A stretch of DNA of 64,000 nt, taken from Meandrina meandrites. Its lineage: Eukaryota; Cnidaria; Anthozoa; Scleractinia; Meandrinidae. How positions within the stretch are numbered: position 1 is the stretch's first letter; each line of letters starts with the position of its first letter. Location: NCBI GenBank assembly GCA_963693305.1, contig OY855906.1, forward strand, positions 6,516,501-6,580,500, written 5' to 3'. The notes under the pieces were generated by a model that was given only the letters and a program-made list of their open reading frames with translations, was not told the origin of the DNA and did not search any database. This document shows, piece by piece, positions 11,310 to 23,334 of this stretch. Made by a program: the position numbers and the translations under genes.

Positions 11310-14300
11310 TCAGTTATCTTCTGTAATAGTTTTGTTCTGTAAAAGCTCTTTTAAAGGGCCTGGAAACTCGTATCCAAATAATTTAAAATCCAATTCAAAT
11401 TGTTTACCAAGTTCTAATATTTCGTCTTTCGTCAGCTGTGAGTAGTAATCCAACATGTACGGTGAAGTCTTGGACGGACGATATTCGGGGAAAGTCACAT
11501 AGTCATGGACGCCAATTATCTTTAAAAGCTGAGGTGCTTCTTCGGCAAGATTCTCAAAGCGACCAATGTAGTCGTAGTTTACTTCGCATGGACAAATCTG
11601 CTCGTAAGAACGCCAGTGTTGGTCTTCGATATATCCACGTCCCCGAAGAGTTGTTTGGTTAGATGAAAGAACGTTTTTTATAAAGGTTGAAAATGGAACC
11701 CTACCTTCCTTCTTTAATTCTTCTGTGCTTTTGTTTGGTATGGCAAATCGTTTGAACCACACCTTGTTCACTTTATCCCGGTAAGCCGACGCCAATCTTG
11801 CAAAGGGCTCCCTGACAAACATGGCTTTGTAGTATTTGCCCAGGATCTCTTTTCGCTCACCAACGCTGTAATCTTTTAACCACGAGAAAAGGCTGTTTCT
11901 GTGAAAATGGTGTGCTACTTTTTCTCCCAGGTTCTCTGCACTGTATAGGACGCGCTTCCAAGTTGTGCACGATACTTTAGGAATGAAACAAAACACAAGC
12001 TTCAACTTTTCAATGACGATAAAACGAGAGAAGTCAGCTTCTTCAATGAAAGAAGGATTTGGTGGCTTTGTTAGGCACTGCTCCCTTAACAGTTGTCGTC
12101 TTTCTGCCATTGTTGAGCTCGGGGTCAATGGAGTGACTTTCAACGCTACAAAAAAATAAGTTTATTTTATATTGGCATACTATGTGCTTAATTATATAAT
12201 TGGTATATTTGTACTTGCAAAGTGATAGAAAATATGCTTGTAGCTATCAGCAACCTAAGCTATGTTTGAGTGCTTTTAAACTTGTGAAAGAAAATAAGTT
12301 GCATTCAATTTAATGAATATATTTTGTTAGTCTCCTCGTGCTCTCTCTAAGCAAGTAAGTTCTTCACCCTTTCTTTTATATTAACAAAGCCCGTCAATAA
12401 AATAAACAATCTCTACCCACAAATCTCGATTTCTGACCGAATAAACTGTGAGCTTACCGAGATTGTATTGGCGATGTATATAATTTTAACGCAGAAAGAA
12501 ATTTTAAAACACTCCTCCAGACGAGAATGGTATTCTAAATGACACAATTGCTTTCTTGTATTATCTCAAGAGTTTTAATTTCCTCTCGTTTGTATATAAG
12601 CGGTTACTTAACGCCTCGCTTTTCAATCAATTGCAAGTAGCCTGTTGGCGATCTTCATTTTCTAAGGACTTTGTCCACGCCATATTTAATTTGCGAGGAA
12701 CTTGAGTTTATGCAATCTAGTTTCTTAATTACGGCCATTTAAAAGACTTTTGTTTTGGGCACGGCACTCCTAAATTGTGGCCCGTAAATATAGTTTTGGG
12801 CGGGCACGCCCCGCTTGATTTAAACGCCAAAATATTTCCGATGATGATTTTTGAACGGCACTCTTTTTAATGTTGTGCGTCCGTGGGCTTATTTGGCAGC
12901 GTTTCATATAATCAGACGCGGTTCGCCGGCTGTTCAAAATGGAAATGGCAGATTCTCGAGTATAAAAAAAAAGACTTGTGTGGCTGAACGTTTACAAAAA
13001 GAGAAAACCCCTAGTTGCAAATGAGACGAGACAAGGCCATCTCTTACACCACTCTTACGCGCATTTAAGCGGCGAAAATACGGCCTGCTACAAGCAATTT
13101 TGAACTAAACCCTCCATGCTCGAGAGAGATATGGATGCATCCGTGTTATTTTGCGTGGTTTGACATGGTCGAGGCGTCCTTTCCTGATGAGCTGTGGGTT
13201 AGGAGAGAACGAGGAAAAGATTACTATTTTAAGTTGTTTTTTGGCATGCATTTGAGAAACCTCGCCATCTTTTAAAACGTGCATATTGTCGTCAGTGTGT
13301 TACCTGTAGCGTGTTGTATACCTCTCTCGTTTCCTTTGAGTTTTGCAATTTTCTAACGCGAACTGGATAGTTTCCTCTAACCACATGTTGATTAACATAT
13401 CTGCGGCTTCGTTGCTCCACATTTTACCACGATTATTCACCGCCAATTTTCTTTCCGCAAAAAAGCGCTCATTTTCGACCCCTGAGCCTTCGCTGTCGTA
13501 GTTAGTCATGTGCACGCGTGCCACTTTGTAGGCGGGCCGAGACTTCCTCCTGAGATGGTCTCGGACTCTCGGCCCGCTGATTTTTATGGCACGCGGGCCT
13601 TAAGATTTTCATTTCGGCACGGCAAACATCAAGCGGGCCGTTCCCCTTTATTATCGGCCCGCGTGCCAAAATTTAGGAGTAGTGTGCCCAAAATAATTTT
13701 TTTTTAATATAATGATCTTTATTTAACTCAAATCAGTTACAAAATAAAATGCTACTTACAAACAGAAAATACAAAATGTCGTGAGAAAAATAAAGACTTC
13801 TGCCGGACCTTTGTTAAATTTCTATCTCTGTTTATTGTTCAAATGTCATTTTGATGCTTCGTTTGGCAGCAGAGGGTAAATATCCATGGTTACTTTGCTT
13901 ATACTTGAAAGAATGAAAATCAATATACATAAAAATACAATTTACCGGAGCGAAAGAAATAAGGAGAAAGCGATCTAGATGCAATTTTTTTAATGTTGAA
14001 ATTTAAATTTAAGAGCAATTTTTAATGTAAAGAAAGTCCAAAACCAAGAATTATATTTTCCTCAGTTTCAGGGTACAACACAATTCTCAGCCATGTAAGC
14101 ATTTTGTTTTTATTTGCTCGACTGAAAAAAAAAAATTCACCTCAACGCACCATAGACCCACCATTGTAACCATTCTGAGATGTAAGTTCTATCTGCTGCT
14201 GCAGGCGTAGGACAATGGAAAAATAAAAATGTTAGTCCTCGACGTGAGTTGTCGGATGCTCTGACCACTGAGCTACTGCGAAACGCGAAACGCGAAACGT

Positions 14301-15377
14301 GTTAGCTAGATCTATTACTAAGTTGATATGTGACATGTTTCAAACCCATTTGAATGAAGGATCAAACATGCACTTAATTAGCCTAAACAAAATTTGAACA
14401 ATGAATTAGAAGGCTGTGGGCAAAGTCCTTGGAAAATAAGGAGAACTTCTCAAGTTGTTCGAATTACTAGTCACATATGAGCGAAATGTTTGCTCAATAT
14501 TTTTTCCACCATTTTTAAACATAGTACGAAACTCAATATAATGGAATACGATTGCCATAATAATTATATTCAAAGATAATTAGTTTGTTTTACGAACAGC
14601 GCTCGTGCACCAAAGAACTTTCCGAGCTGCAACAGAGATAAGCTACACTTGAAGATGCTACTCAAGAAAGAAAATTAAAAGGAATAAAGATGAAATTCAT
14701 AAAGGACAGCACACTTAAAAGGTAGTTATTAGCGTGCTCTCATAATCGTATAAGACCTATATACAATTAGCGAAATGTAAAAGTTTGTATTAAGAATACA
14801 AGCTGAACTCTTTCTACGCTATTGTACGCTGCTAGTAATGCAGCCTTCGTTTGAAGCCTTTTTGTATTAAACGAAACCTACGGCTTAAAATAATTGTTAT
14901 TTATAAATAAGGGCACATAATAATAGTTTGTTTGTTATCATATTCCACTATTGCGCCATTTAACCATATTGGGGCCAAAGAACGCGAAAATATGCCACGT
15001 TATACAAAAATATGGACTGAAAGGGGAGCGACAAAATGGCCGAACCAAACTTTCAGTTTTATTAGTGGAATGATAAATCCCTTATTCGGTGGTTTAAAAT
15101 ATAATACGAGTGCACATTTTGCTCATTGCTCGTATAAAATACTACGCAACTTGCAAAATATCCGCGCGTATTATATATTAAACCATCGGATAAGGTGCAT
15201 ATATTCATTTATAGCGCGCAAATAGTTAGGAGAAAAACATATATAAATATGCCACCACCAAATTATACCTCCGGAAAAATGATCCAAAGCTTTGTTGGTG
15301 ATCCACAAGCCAACACATGCAGAAATAACGATGAAGATTAAACGACTTTTTCTCAGTAATAATGATCTTCCATACAT
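11310..15377 (-). CDS. Carbohydrate sulfotransferase A (sulfotransferase family 2, HNK-1/chondroitin type)
   Basis: Two exons: 15377-15269 (start ATG, phase 1) and 12145-11310 (TGA), 314 residues. Exon 1 encodes a type II signal anchor: a basic N-terminus MYGRSLLLRKSR, then a hydrophobic segment at about residues 12-28, as in Golgi sulfotransferases. Exon 2 carries the catalytic domain. The 5'-phosphosulfate loop PKVSCTTWKRVL is at residues 92-103 and the 3'-phosphate motif VREPFARLASAYRDK at about 147-161, with DQHWRSYEQICPC downstream. These are hallmarks of CHST8-14 enzymes, which move sulfate from PAPS to a sugar hydroxyl in the Golgi lumen. The acceptor sugar cannot be told from sequence. 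The length is slightly short for the family, with little stem. It is tandem with copy B. Confidence 0.9.
12753..13693 (-). mobile_element. DNA-transposon remnant with Myb/SANT-like coding fragment
   Basis: The ends are inverted: TTTTGGGCACGGCACTCC from about 12753 and, on the other strand, TTTTGGGCACACTACTCC from about 13693. Each is followed by a CTAAATT and GGC/CCG block. Inside, 13524-13300 on the minus strand encodes KMWSNEAADMLINMWLEETI, the tryptophan-spaced pattern of Myb/SANT-like DNA-binding proteins linked to Harbinger elements and their host descendants. No DDE transposase is seen and no target duplication could be resolved. It lies in the intron of sulfotransferase A and has no counterpart in copy B. 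Confidence 0.6.
14220..14300 (-). mobile_element. tRNA-like SINE fragment
   Basis: On the minus strand, GCAGTAGCTCAGTGGTCAGA followed by GCATCCGACA is a good tRNA 5' half (D-arm and A box). The B-box region is degraded, so this is a truncated tRNA-derived repeat rather than a tRNA gene. A GAAACGC(A/G) triplet repeat sits at its 5' side. Confidence 0.5.
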
Positions 15378-15709
15378 GTCGACTCTTCTGATCGCAGTGG
15401 CCCACTGATACACCGGAATATATTGCCTTAATTTTCCATTCGCGATAAAAAAAAGCAATTAAAAGGGACAGGTTACCAAGGAAATGAAGAGTTCGATGCA
15501 ATTAGGTTTACGTTGAGAGCTGACGTCTTTGCCTTGAAACGTTAAATAAAGTGTCAACACGATCATTGTTTTGCATTCGATGTCTTTGTTTGATGCATTT
15601 GTTTTCTTACTCACCTGTCTAAACCCTTTTGGTGTCCGTACTCCGGAAAACCTTTTTTTCCCGACCTTATTTTTCAAGAATTTTTAATGCATCATTTTTT
15701 CCGGCCCTT

Positions 15710-16114
15710 GGCCATGTTCTAAACGAGCAGGGGACTGGGTACGAACAGATTTTATTCTTGGTGCGGATATTCAGTATCGATTGAATTGAAAATGGGGCAC
15801 GTCATCTGAAAGAGCATCCAAAAATTAGTAAATTCACGAGATTTGATGGTTATTGGTTTAAACGCAAAGGCATGGTACACTTTTAAAATAAGAGAGCTTA
15901 GTATGGATTGGAGGACGCCTGTCCCTCCAATCCATACTAAGTGTACCATGCCTTTGGGTTTAAACCAATAACCCGTCAAATTTGGTGAATTTACTAATTT
16001 TTGGATGCTCTCTCAGAGGACGTGCCTCATTTTTTCAATTCAATCGATATTGAATGTTTGTACCGAAGAGAAAATATGTTCCTACCCAGTCCCCTGCTCG
16101 TTTAGAACGTGGCT
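15710..16114. mobile_element. Palindromic MITE, copy 1
   Basis: This is a near-perfect inverted repeat with arms of about 195 bases. It starts GGCCATGTTCTAAACGAGCA and ends with the inverse. The centre is a short unpaired asymmetry: AAAATAAGAGAGC occurs on one side only. A second copy lies at 23446-23847 with the central asymmetry in the opposite orientation. It sits about 330 bases upstream of the sulfotransferase A start codon. Confidence 0.85.
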
Positions 16115-16790
16115 AATTGAACATTTATACGATATGCAAATTACGTTTACCGCGGTCCCAGGGACAGAGTCTTCATTGAGCGCGCAAAAGGTTGGTATTT
16201 TTCGTGAAAACCGGTTCGGTGTCAAATTTATTGGATTTGTATACTCTACCATGAACGCCATACCTATTATCATTCGGGAAAAATTCTGTTTCTTCATGTT
16301 CTTGTTAGTTTTCTTTTCGCTTAATTTACCTAGGATGATTGTATTGATTAGATATTTACTTTGTTGTTGTTCTTTCTTTCAGTCAAACTCGTAGTTGTTG
16401 AGGGGGATTTACACGGTACGACTTTCTTGCATGCGACAAGCTTACGACAGGCTTGTCGTAAGGATGTGCTACGTTGATTTACACGACGCTTCCCTGGTCA
16501 CATAAATATAATTTTATTTCCCCATGCACAAACACGGAAGACGAGCTCAATAAAAGGTGTACGTGGTGCAGATTACAATAGTATATTTGCCAGATGTTTC
16601 CAGAAATGCACGTTAATGAGGTTCATGTTCCTCAAATTGGAATAGGCATCACAAAGTGTTTGCTTCAGAATTGAAAACGCTTTGCTCTCTTTGTGGTACT
16701 ATTATTAGTTAATAAAAACTAGAAATGGTATATTTAGCCGAACTAAACGCCGGGTTTAGTTCGGCTGCAAAGCAGGCTATGGTATATTGC

Positions 16791-16966
16791 AATAGGCCGT
16801 ATTCGTATTCTCGGTATTGGACTGGAACTAGCTTCCAATTGAGGCTAATGCAGAGAATCGTTTCAAATGCAAATCACTTGAAGCTCTTTTTAATTATATT
16901 CCTCCGCATTAGCCTCCATTGCAGGCTAGTTCCAGTCCAATACCGAGAATACAAATATGGCTTATT
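16791..16966. mobile_element. Palindromic MITE with AATARGCC ends
   Basis: Arms of about 55-60 bases pair, including TATTCTCGGTATTGGACTGG and its inverse, around a short centre. The termini AATAGGCC and AATAAGCC match those of the MITE at 7860-8101, though the bodies differ. A separate small hairpin (GCCGAACTAAAC...GTTTAGTTCGGC) lies just left of it at about 16737-16766. Confidence 0.8.
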
Positions 16967-17064
16967 CCTGAGTTTTGATTCAGATTTCGTAGCCGATATG
17001 CGTCAACGGAAACAGCTGGGGAGCTCAAATATATATTGCAATTCTTTTGGTCGGTTTGAATAAA

Positions 17065-17065
17065 A

Positions 17066-17098
<33 letters not shown>

Positions 17099-17177
17099 CC
17101 GTATAACCCACCAGGCTCTATGCGCCTCGTTGGCTTTCTACCATCTCATATCCAACGCGCCCTCGTGGAATAATTGT
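17065..17177. mobile_element. Small MITE with ACAATTATTCCACTCG ends
   Basis: The 34-base arms (ACAATTATTCCACTCGCGCT and on to ATATGAGA, and the inverse) pair with few mismatches around about 45 bases of loop. The arrangement is that of a solo foldback element with no coding capacity. Confidence 0.8.
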
Positions 17178-18295
17178 GTTAAGAAGCGAAATATCTTCAT
17201 TTTACTTTTCTGATCAAAGGGCGTTTTGACAAGCCAAGATTAGCCGACACACCTTTCCTGTTTGCCCAGAAATTCCACGTTCAGAAATTCACCCCACCTG
17301 TGAACATATTTTTGTCTTTCTTGCAACCTTGACCACTACTTTCCCTTATTAGAACCAATGTTAGCTTTGCCTTAAAATAGTTGTATTTTTCCAGTTTCGA
17401 TTGGTTAAACTTTGCTTGTCTAAGGAAGTCAGCTGCATACGCTTGGGATGTGCATCCGAGTACTTTGTTTTTAGCCACCTGGCCAGTGTTTGGCTGTTGT
17501 CCCAAGCGTTCCCTAAGATGGCATAAAAGCTTGCACATTGTAGAAAGTAGTAAGTTAGCTGTTGGCTAGACTTGCCTACAGGCCGAGCTCACAGAGCGCG
17601 AAGTGCGAGCAGCGAGCGCGGATCAAACCGGAAACGAGAACCGACCGACTTTTAGAAAGTGTAAAAGAAGAAACTTGAAGATTCTCGGTGCCTTCCGTGC
17701 CGCTAAAGCGAGTGTTCTCTAACAATTGTTAAATATAGGTCAGTTTGCGCTTAAAGCATGCGCAGAAGAAAAGTCTACGTTGTAAATTGAACTCGCAAGA
17801 ACATCGTAGGATTCCTGTAGAATCTGTAGCGCAGGTTAAAACCACAAATTAATTAAAATAGAATTTGAGACGTCACGTTCATGTTAAAGGATTCTTGATC
17901 AAGATATGATACCGCAGCGCTCATAACCTGATATGTCTCACAAACTGAAAGCCTTTTTAATCGGTCGACTGATTATCTGCGTTATAACTAATTTGCTATT
18001 GAAAGCAGAGCTACCACCATCGATGACGCCAAGTTAGCCAAAGAATAAAAGAGAAACAACAGAAGAAATAGAAAAGAAAGGAGAAAAACAGTATCATGTT
18101 ACATGTTACAAAGGAATTAAAGTAACGTCTAACTATTGTAAAGAAAAGCGTAGGTATAACGCCGGAATGAGGAATGTTTGAACGTCTTACTGGAAATAAA
18201 ACAAAGTAATAATGATACAACATAAATCATCATCCTATCATTTGACCAGCACCATTGCACCGTTACGCGCTACCCTTTGAGTCACTGAGTCTATG

Positions 18296-18301
18296 TTTAT
18301 T
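18296..18301 (-). terminator. Polyadenylation signal AATAAA of sulfotransferase B
   Basis: On the minus strand this reads AATAAA about 160 bases beyond the stop codon at 18462, a usual animal spacing. I saw no closer canonical hexamer. Confidence 0.45.
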
Positions 18302-18461
18302 CAATAAAATGGAATCGTCAGGATGCAATATTTAAAAAAAAAACGCGTTAAAAACAAAAACAAATTAACCACCGCGTTACAGTTTTATAATTTTATAAAA
18401 TGAAATAATGTGGAACTCGTATCGTGGCAAAAGTTTGCGAGCTAATCCTTGGCGGTATTTC

Positions 18462-21400
18462 TCACGAAAAAAGTTCTTCTGCAATAGTTTTGTTCTGTAA
18501 AACCTCTTTTAAAGGGCCTGGAAACTCGTATCCAAATAATTTAAAATCCAATTCGAAGTGTTGACCAAGTTGTAATATTTCGTCTTTCGTCAGCTGTGAG
18601 TAGTAATCCAACATGTACGGTGAAGTCTTGGACGGACGATATTCGGGGAAAGTCACATAGTCATCGACGCCAATTATCTTTAAAAGCTGAGGTGCTTCCT
18701 CGGCAAGATTCTCAAAGCGACCAATGTAGTCGTAGTTTACTTCGCATGGACAAATCTGCTCGTAAGAACGCCAGTGTTGGTCTTCGATATATCCACGTCC
18801 CCGAAGAGTTGTTTGGTTGGATGAAAGAACGTTTTTTATAAAGGTTGAAAATGGAGCGCTATCTTCATTGATTAATTCTTGTTTGTTTTTGTTTGGTATG
18901 ACAAATCTTTTGAACCACACCTTGTTCACTTTATCCCGGTAAGTCGACGCTAGTCTGGCAAAAGGCTCTCGAACAAACATGGCTTTGTAGTAACTGTCCA
19001 GGATCTTTTTTCGTTCAGCAACACTGTAGTCTGCAAGCCACGAGAAAAGGCTGTTGCTGTGAACATTGTGTGCTACCTGTTCTCCCTGGTTCTCTGCACT
19101 GTACAGGACTCGCTTCCAAGTTGTGCAAGATACTTTAGGAATGAAACAAAACACAAGCTTCAACTTTTCAATGACGATAAAACGAGAGAAGTCAGCTTCT
19201 TCAATGAAAGAAGGATTTGGTGGCTTTGTTAGGCACTGCTCCCTTAACAGTTGTCGTCTTTCTGCCATGCGTGAACTGATGGACCACGGAATGACTTTCA
19301 CTGCTACAGAAAAAACAAAAGATGAATTATATCAGTCAATTCATCAGCAGGCTCTTTCAAATTGTGATACATTGTCATACACTTTTATAGTTTTACGCGA
19401 TGTCATCACTTCAGCGCGCTTATACTGTAGGAGACAGGCAAACTAGCACTGAACGGGAAGTCAAATTTTTCGAGCCATTGTAAATCAAAACAACACTATT
19501 GACAACTGAAGTGGAACTATAAAGGCTTTTAGCTATCATCATAGTTGAAATGCTGGAAGAATTCAAATTTACATTAATTATTATATTTCTTAAATTTAGT
19601 TTCCACCACCGCCCCCCCCCCCCCCCCCCCCCCACCCCCTACCCCGCTTCCCTTCTTCTGCTTCTATTATAAGCACTTAGTTCTAGGGATAAAAGTGACT
19701 AAATTGTGAATTTTAGCATGTCTTGACTGTGAATATCAATCAGCAGATATAGTGTAAAACTGGTCCGCCTAGATTAGCTACTGCTACATGCATTCAAAGA
19801 AATTTCAACACAAAAGAAAATTAAGATAAAAACACGACAAATGTCGGTAAAACATCCTTTGGAAAGGTGTTTGCCATAGAAACATTGAGTCACGTGACCG
19901 AACAATGGACACAGCAATTCCTCAACAGCTTCACTATTCATTCAATTCGTTTTTAGCAAGATAGGTTTGCGTTTCTGTGCCCCACCTCTTGGCTCAATAC
20001 CGCTGCATGAGACATTCAGTTATTTTTCATTAATTGAAAAGGAAAATTTCTTTCAAAATGTGCTTTTTTCATATAAATATCATCTACGATGCAAAATCAA
20101 TCCGAAATCAGCAAAATTTTGCTTGAGAATCGATTTTGGTAATTTTGCTTTAAAACCCTTTCAGTGCCAAAGTCGACTTTTTGTTGGCATTTGGAGGAGT
20201 GGTCATTGAACCACTTGTGACGTCGTCAGTCTGCACGTCAATCAACTTTTCAGATAAGCAACTGACATAGCGTGGATTGATCTTTCCATAGGACTATGCA
20301 TTTTGTATATCGACTGCATTGTGACAGAGCTAATCGAATAAAATCACGCTCCGTTTTTGGTGCAAAATCGGTGCATGAACAGGCCAACACACCTGTAGTT
20401 GATAAACGTCCCCTTTTCAGGGTTAACCGACGAAAAAAAAAAGAAAAGCAAGTCGACATTTTGGCTTATGCTCATGCATCAAAGTGAAAAATTGTACAAT
20501 GTTACACGGAATCTTTATCAAAATGTTGCTACAATGTAAAAAAGTGCTTTTATAGCAAATTTTGGGCCAAATTAGTTTCGTAACAACAAAAATTTGGTTT
20601 AACGGTTAAAAAACGCGCTTTTTGGGAGAAATTCAGCAGTGAAAGGGTTAAAGGTGCAGTAATACCAAGAAGGAGTTGGTAACTCTGCTTATAGTTTCCT
20701 GGCGTTGCTAAAACGCACTGTACTATATAATCACGAAAGCTTCTTAACACTAGTATGGCTACGGACAGGTAGCAAAAAAGTGGTCTAAAATTTGAAAACA
20801 TCGGGCCGACGTTTTCAATATTGGCAGTGTTACTTGAACGAAAATTACAAAAAAATGAATGATTATGGTTTGTTCACATCGTATACACCCTGGTTGTGCC
20901 TTTCTTGTTGTTTTAAGGTTTTTTGTCGATCAGTGAGTGCACCTTTTTGATTCTAGCATAGTTTACACAAAAACTTAAAAAGACCTCTCGCGATACTGCC
21001 CCTTTGAAGTTGGATGATTTTTTTAGTCACACTCATTTTTATAAGAATATATTTTGTAAGAATATCGAGGCTGAAATTTGCGAAATTTCAAGAATATTTT
21101 AAGAAATTGTAAATTGTAAATACAATACAATTAAATTTATGGTTGTCAGATGGTATACAGATCGAGACACAAAACACTTGTAATTGGCACCCCAATACAT
21201 TCTACTGAACGGAAATGTCATAAGCTGCTATAACCTAAGAATATTCACAAGAATATTTTCAGCCTAAAATCGGCAAAAAATAAGAATATTCAGCATGGGC
21301 CAGAAAAACAATATTCTTATAAAAAAATAGTGTAGCAGTGGTCGAGGCCATGGACGTGGTTTGTTAGCGTTGACGGGTCGTTATGCTCTCTTCATTTTAC

Positions 21401-22547
21401 AAAGGGAATGCCCAGAGCCCTCTCATCACCATGGCGAAGATGAAGATCCTCACACTCAACGTGTCAGTGAGGAAAATGTCGAAGAGCAGTCTTAAAAGAC
21501 CGCTCGTATATTATAGTTAAGCAATAAAATCGCCTTTTTTTCATACACGTTGGTCAAATTTTGTTTCGGTCTTTAGTATTTGATCTTTTCCATTGTGGCG
21601 GAAAGTGCGATTCCATGGTTACCTGTAGTATACTTGAAGTATAAATTAAAAAAAAAAAAACAAACGTTCATCCATTTTAATTGCTGGAGTGAGAGAAATC
21701 AGGAGAAAGAGATATTCACCGGCAGCAGCAAATTTTATTTAAGAGGGCTTATATGAAATTTGGAAACCAGAATGATTTTTCCTCTGTTGCGGGATAAAAT
21801 CTTATGTATAACAAAACGCTCGGAGGTCTTTGTTATGTTATATAAAATGGCAGGCGTCGCGGGAAGCACTAACTTTAAATTGTTTTCCTTGCTAAACCTT
21901 CCATGATCAGTCTCTCATCCCGCCCGTGCCTTGCTTATAAGCAATATTTTCTCTTTGTTTAATAAACACGCACATTAAAGCGAAATTTTTGTTCCACAAA
22001 TTTCCTACCATTAATGAAACAGGTGGATCGAAGAATTAAAAAATGCGGGAAGGGAAGCCTTTATTAGGTCTATAATCGAATGCCGTTCTTCCGAATATTA
22101 TTGAATCGCACGAAAGGCAGAACGCTCCTTGCTGCAGCTGGGATACAGTACACTTTAAAAATTTTAGCCAGGAAATCCCACATGGCTTTTGCGGGCTTTT
22201 ACTGCAATGCACTAAACTATTGAAGCAGTCAACTCACTAAAAGCCAGTCACTGCGGCACCAGCGGGCCTTATAATCATTGGAGACTTGCATGAAGCATTA
22301 AAACTTACCTATTTCTACGTTGTTTAAACAACTTATAATAGCAATTTTTCGGTTATTTACCCTCGATCTTGTCTTTCTGCTTATTTTTTCCAGTAATTTG
22401 CACAACAAGATATTATATACAACTACTAACTATACCTTTTGAAGAGTTTTGTTCCAAAACTTTGTTGGCGATCCACAAGCCAACACATCCAAAACTCAGG
22501 ATGAAAATTAAGCGACTTTTGATCTGCATTAGTGATTTTCCATACAT
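18462..22547 (-). CDS. Carbohydrate sulfotransferase B (tandem paralog)
   Basis: Two exons: 22547-22436 (ATG, phase 1) and 19303-18462 (TGA), 317 residues. The architecture equals copy A: a signal anchor with basic start MYGKSLMQIKSR and a hydrophobic stretch LIFILSFGCVGLW, then PKVSCTTWKRVL and VREPFARLASTYRDK for PAPS binding. The same phase-1 splice site and almost the same intron length (3132 against 3123 bases) show duplication of the whole gene. The two proteins differ mainly in residues around the NKNKQELINEDSAP segment and at the C-terminus. The role is the same as proposed for copy A (sulfation of a secreted or surface glycan in the Golgi); the acceptor is unknown. Confidence 0.9.
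19612..19633 (+). repeat. Poly-C tract in sulfotransferase B intron
   Basis: 22 consecutive C followed by ACCCCCTACCCC. On the transcribed sense (minus) strand it is a G-run with quadruplex potential. Confidence 0.95.
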
Positions 22548-23147
22548 GGCGACGCTTCCGATCTTTAAAAAAAAAATGGCTTGGGGTTCGGCTTCAACAG
22601 TATTGCGGTGATCTTTTACTCGAATACTGCGATAATTTCTAAGACGTTCAACAGAAGGATAGGTTACCAAGTAAATAAACAAACCATTAAATTATGGCTG
22701 CATAATGCGCTGAACACATCTATTTAAGCTGTCGAGGCGGTAGTTTATGTGGGTTGGAAAAGACGAACGTAAATAATTCAGTTTTCACCACTACAATGTG
22801 TTGTGCTGGATGGTGGGCCACTATGACTTTGCGTGTTCAAACTTAAATTGCTTTCCTTCTGAATCATGTTTTAAAAGATATTGTCCTTGGCAGTCAAACT
22901 GATAAACATTCTACTCTTGGTGTTTAAATTTCCTTGGCAACCTTTTCCAGCATGAATTATGGATTTCTTACTTTTTAAATGAAGATCATTCGGAATGTAC
23001 AGTTAACAGGTTCATAGTAAAATGATATTAAGCGTTATCTAACTGCTGTGGCTGTTAACTATCACCAAACTCAGCAGATCAAACTTTCTCATTTGCTACG
23101 TTGTTGCGCGAAGTACCATATTGTACTATACACCGGAAAACAAGAAA

Positions 23148-23206
<59 letters not shown>

Positions 23207-23334
23207 AATAAATAAATAAATCACTTTATTACAATGAAATTCGCGGCCATGAAATATTGTTTGTAGATCAGTAAAAAAGATCTTTTAGTGTAAATGTACA
23301 CCAGAATAAACACTTCCAGACAGGAACTAATTTT
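22548..23334. other. Upstream flank of sulfotransferase B
   Basis: This probably contains the promoter and 5' UTR of the minus-strand sulfotransferase B gene. Homology to the region upstream of copy A (GGATAGGTTACCAAG against GGGACAGGTTACCAAG, at about 22655 and 15465) extends roughly 120 bases beyond the start codon and then fades. The (AAAT)n microsatellite lies at its far end. No other gene was recognised. Confidence 0.5.
23146..23221 (+). repeat. (AAAT)n microsatellite
   Basis: About 19 tandem copies of the 4-base unit AAAT (read as ATAA/TAAA), with one phase slip near 23207. Length polymorphism is expected. Confidence 0.97.

Larger units (their letters stand above)
16115..18461. other. 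Intergenic region between the two sulfotransferase genes
   Basis: Apart from the two MITEs at 16791-16966 and 17065-17177, I see AT-rich sequence with no supported exon. The minus-strand hexamer AATAAA at 18296-18301 lies about 165 bases past the copy-B stop and is its probable polyadenylation signal. A CGCGAGC/GCGAAG-rich patch sits near 17590-17625. Confidence 0.5.

Noticed and set aside
11438..11662. Plus-strand frame over the sulfotransferase exon (also 18596-18841)
   Set aside because: Antisense shadow of the strongly conserved catalytic exon; it is repeated in both copies only because the exon is.
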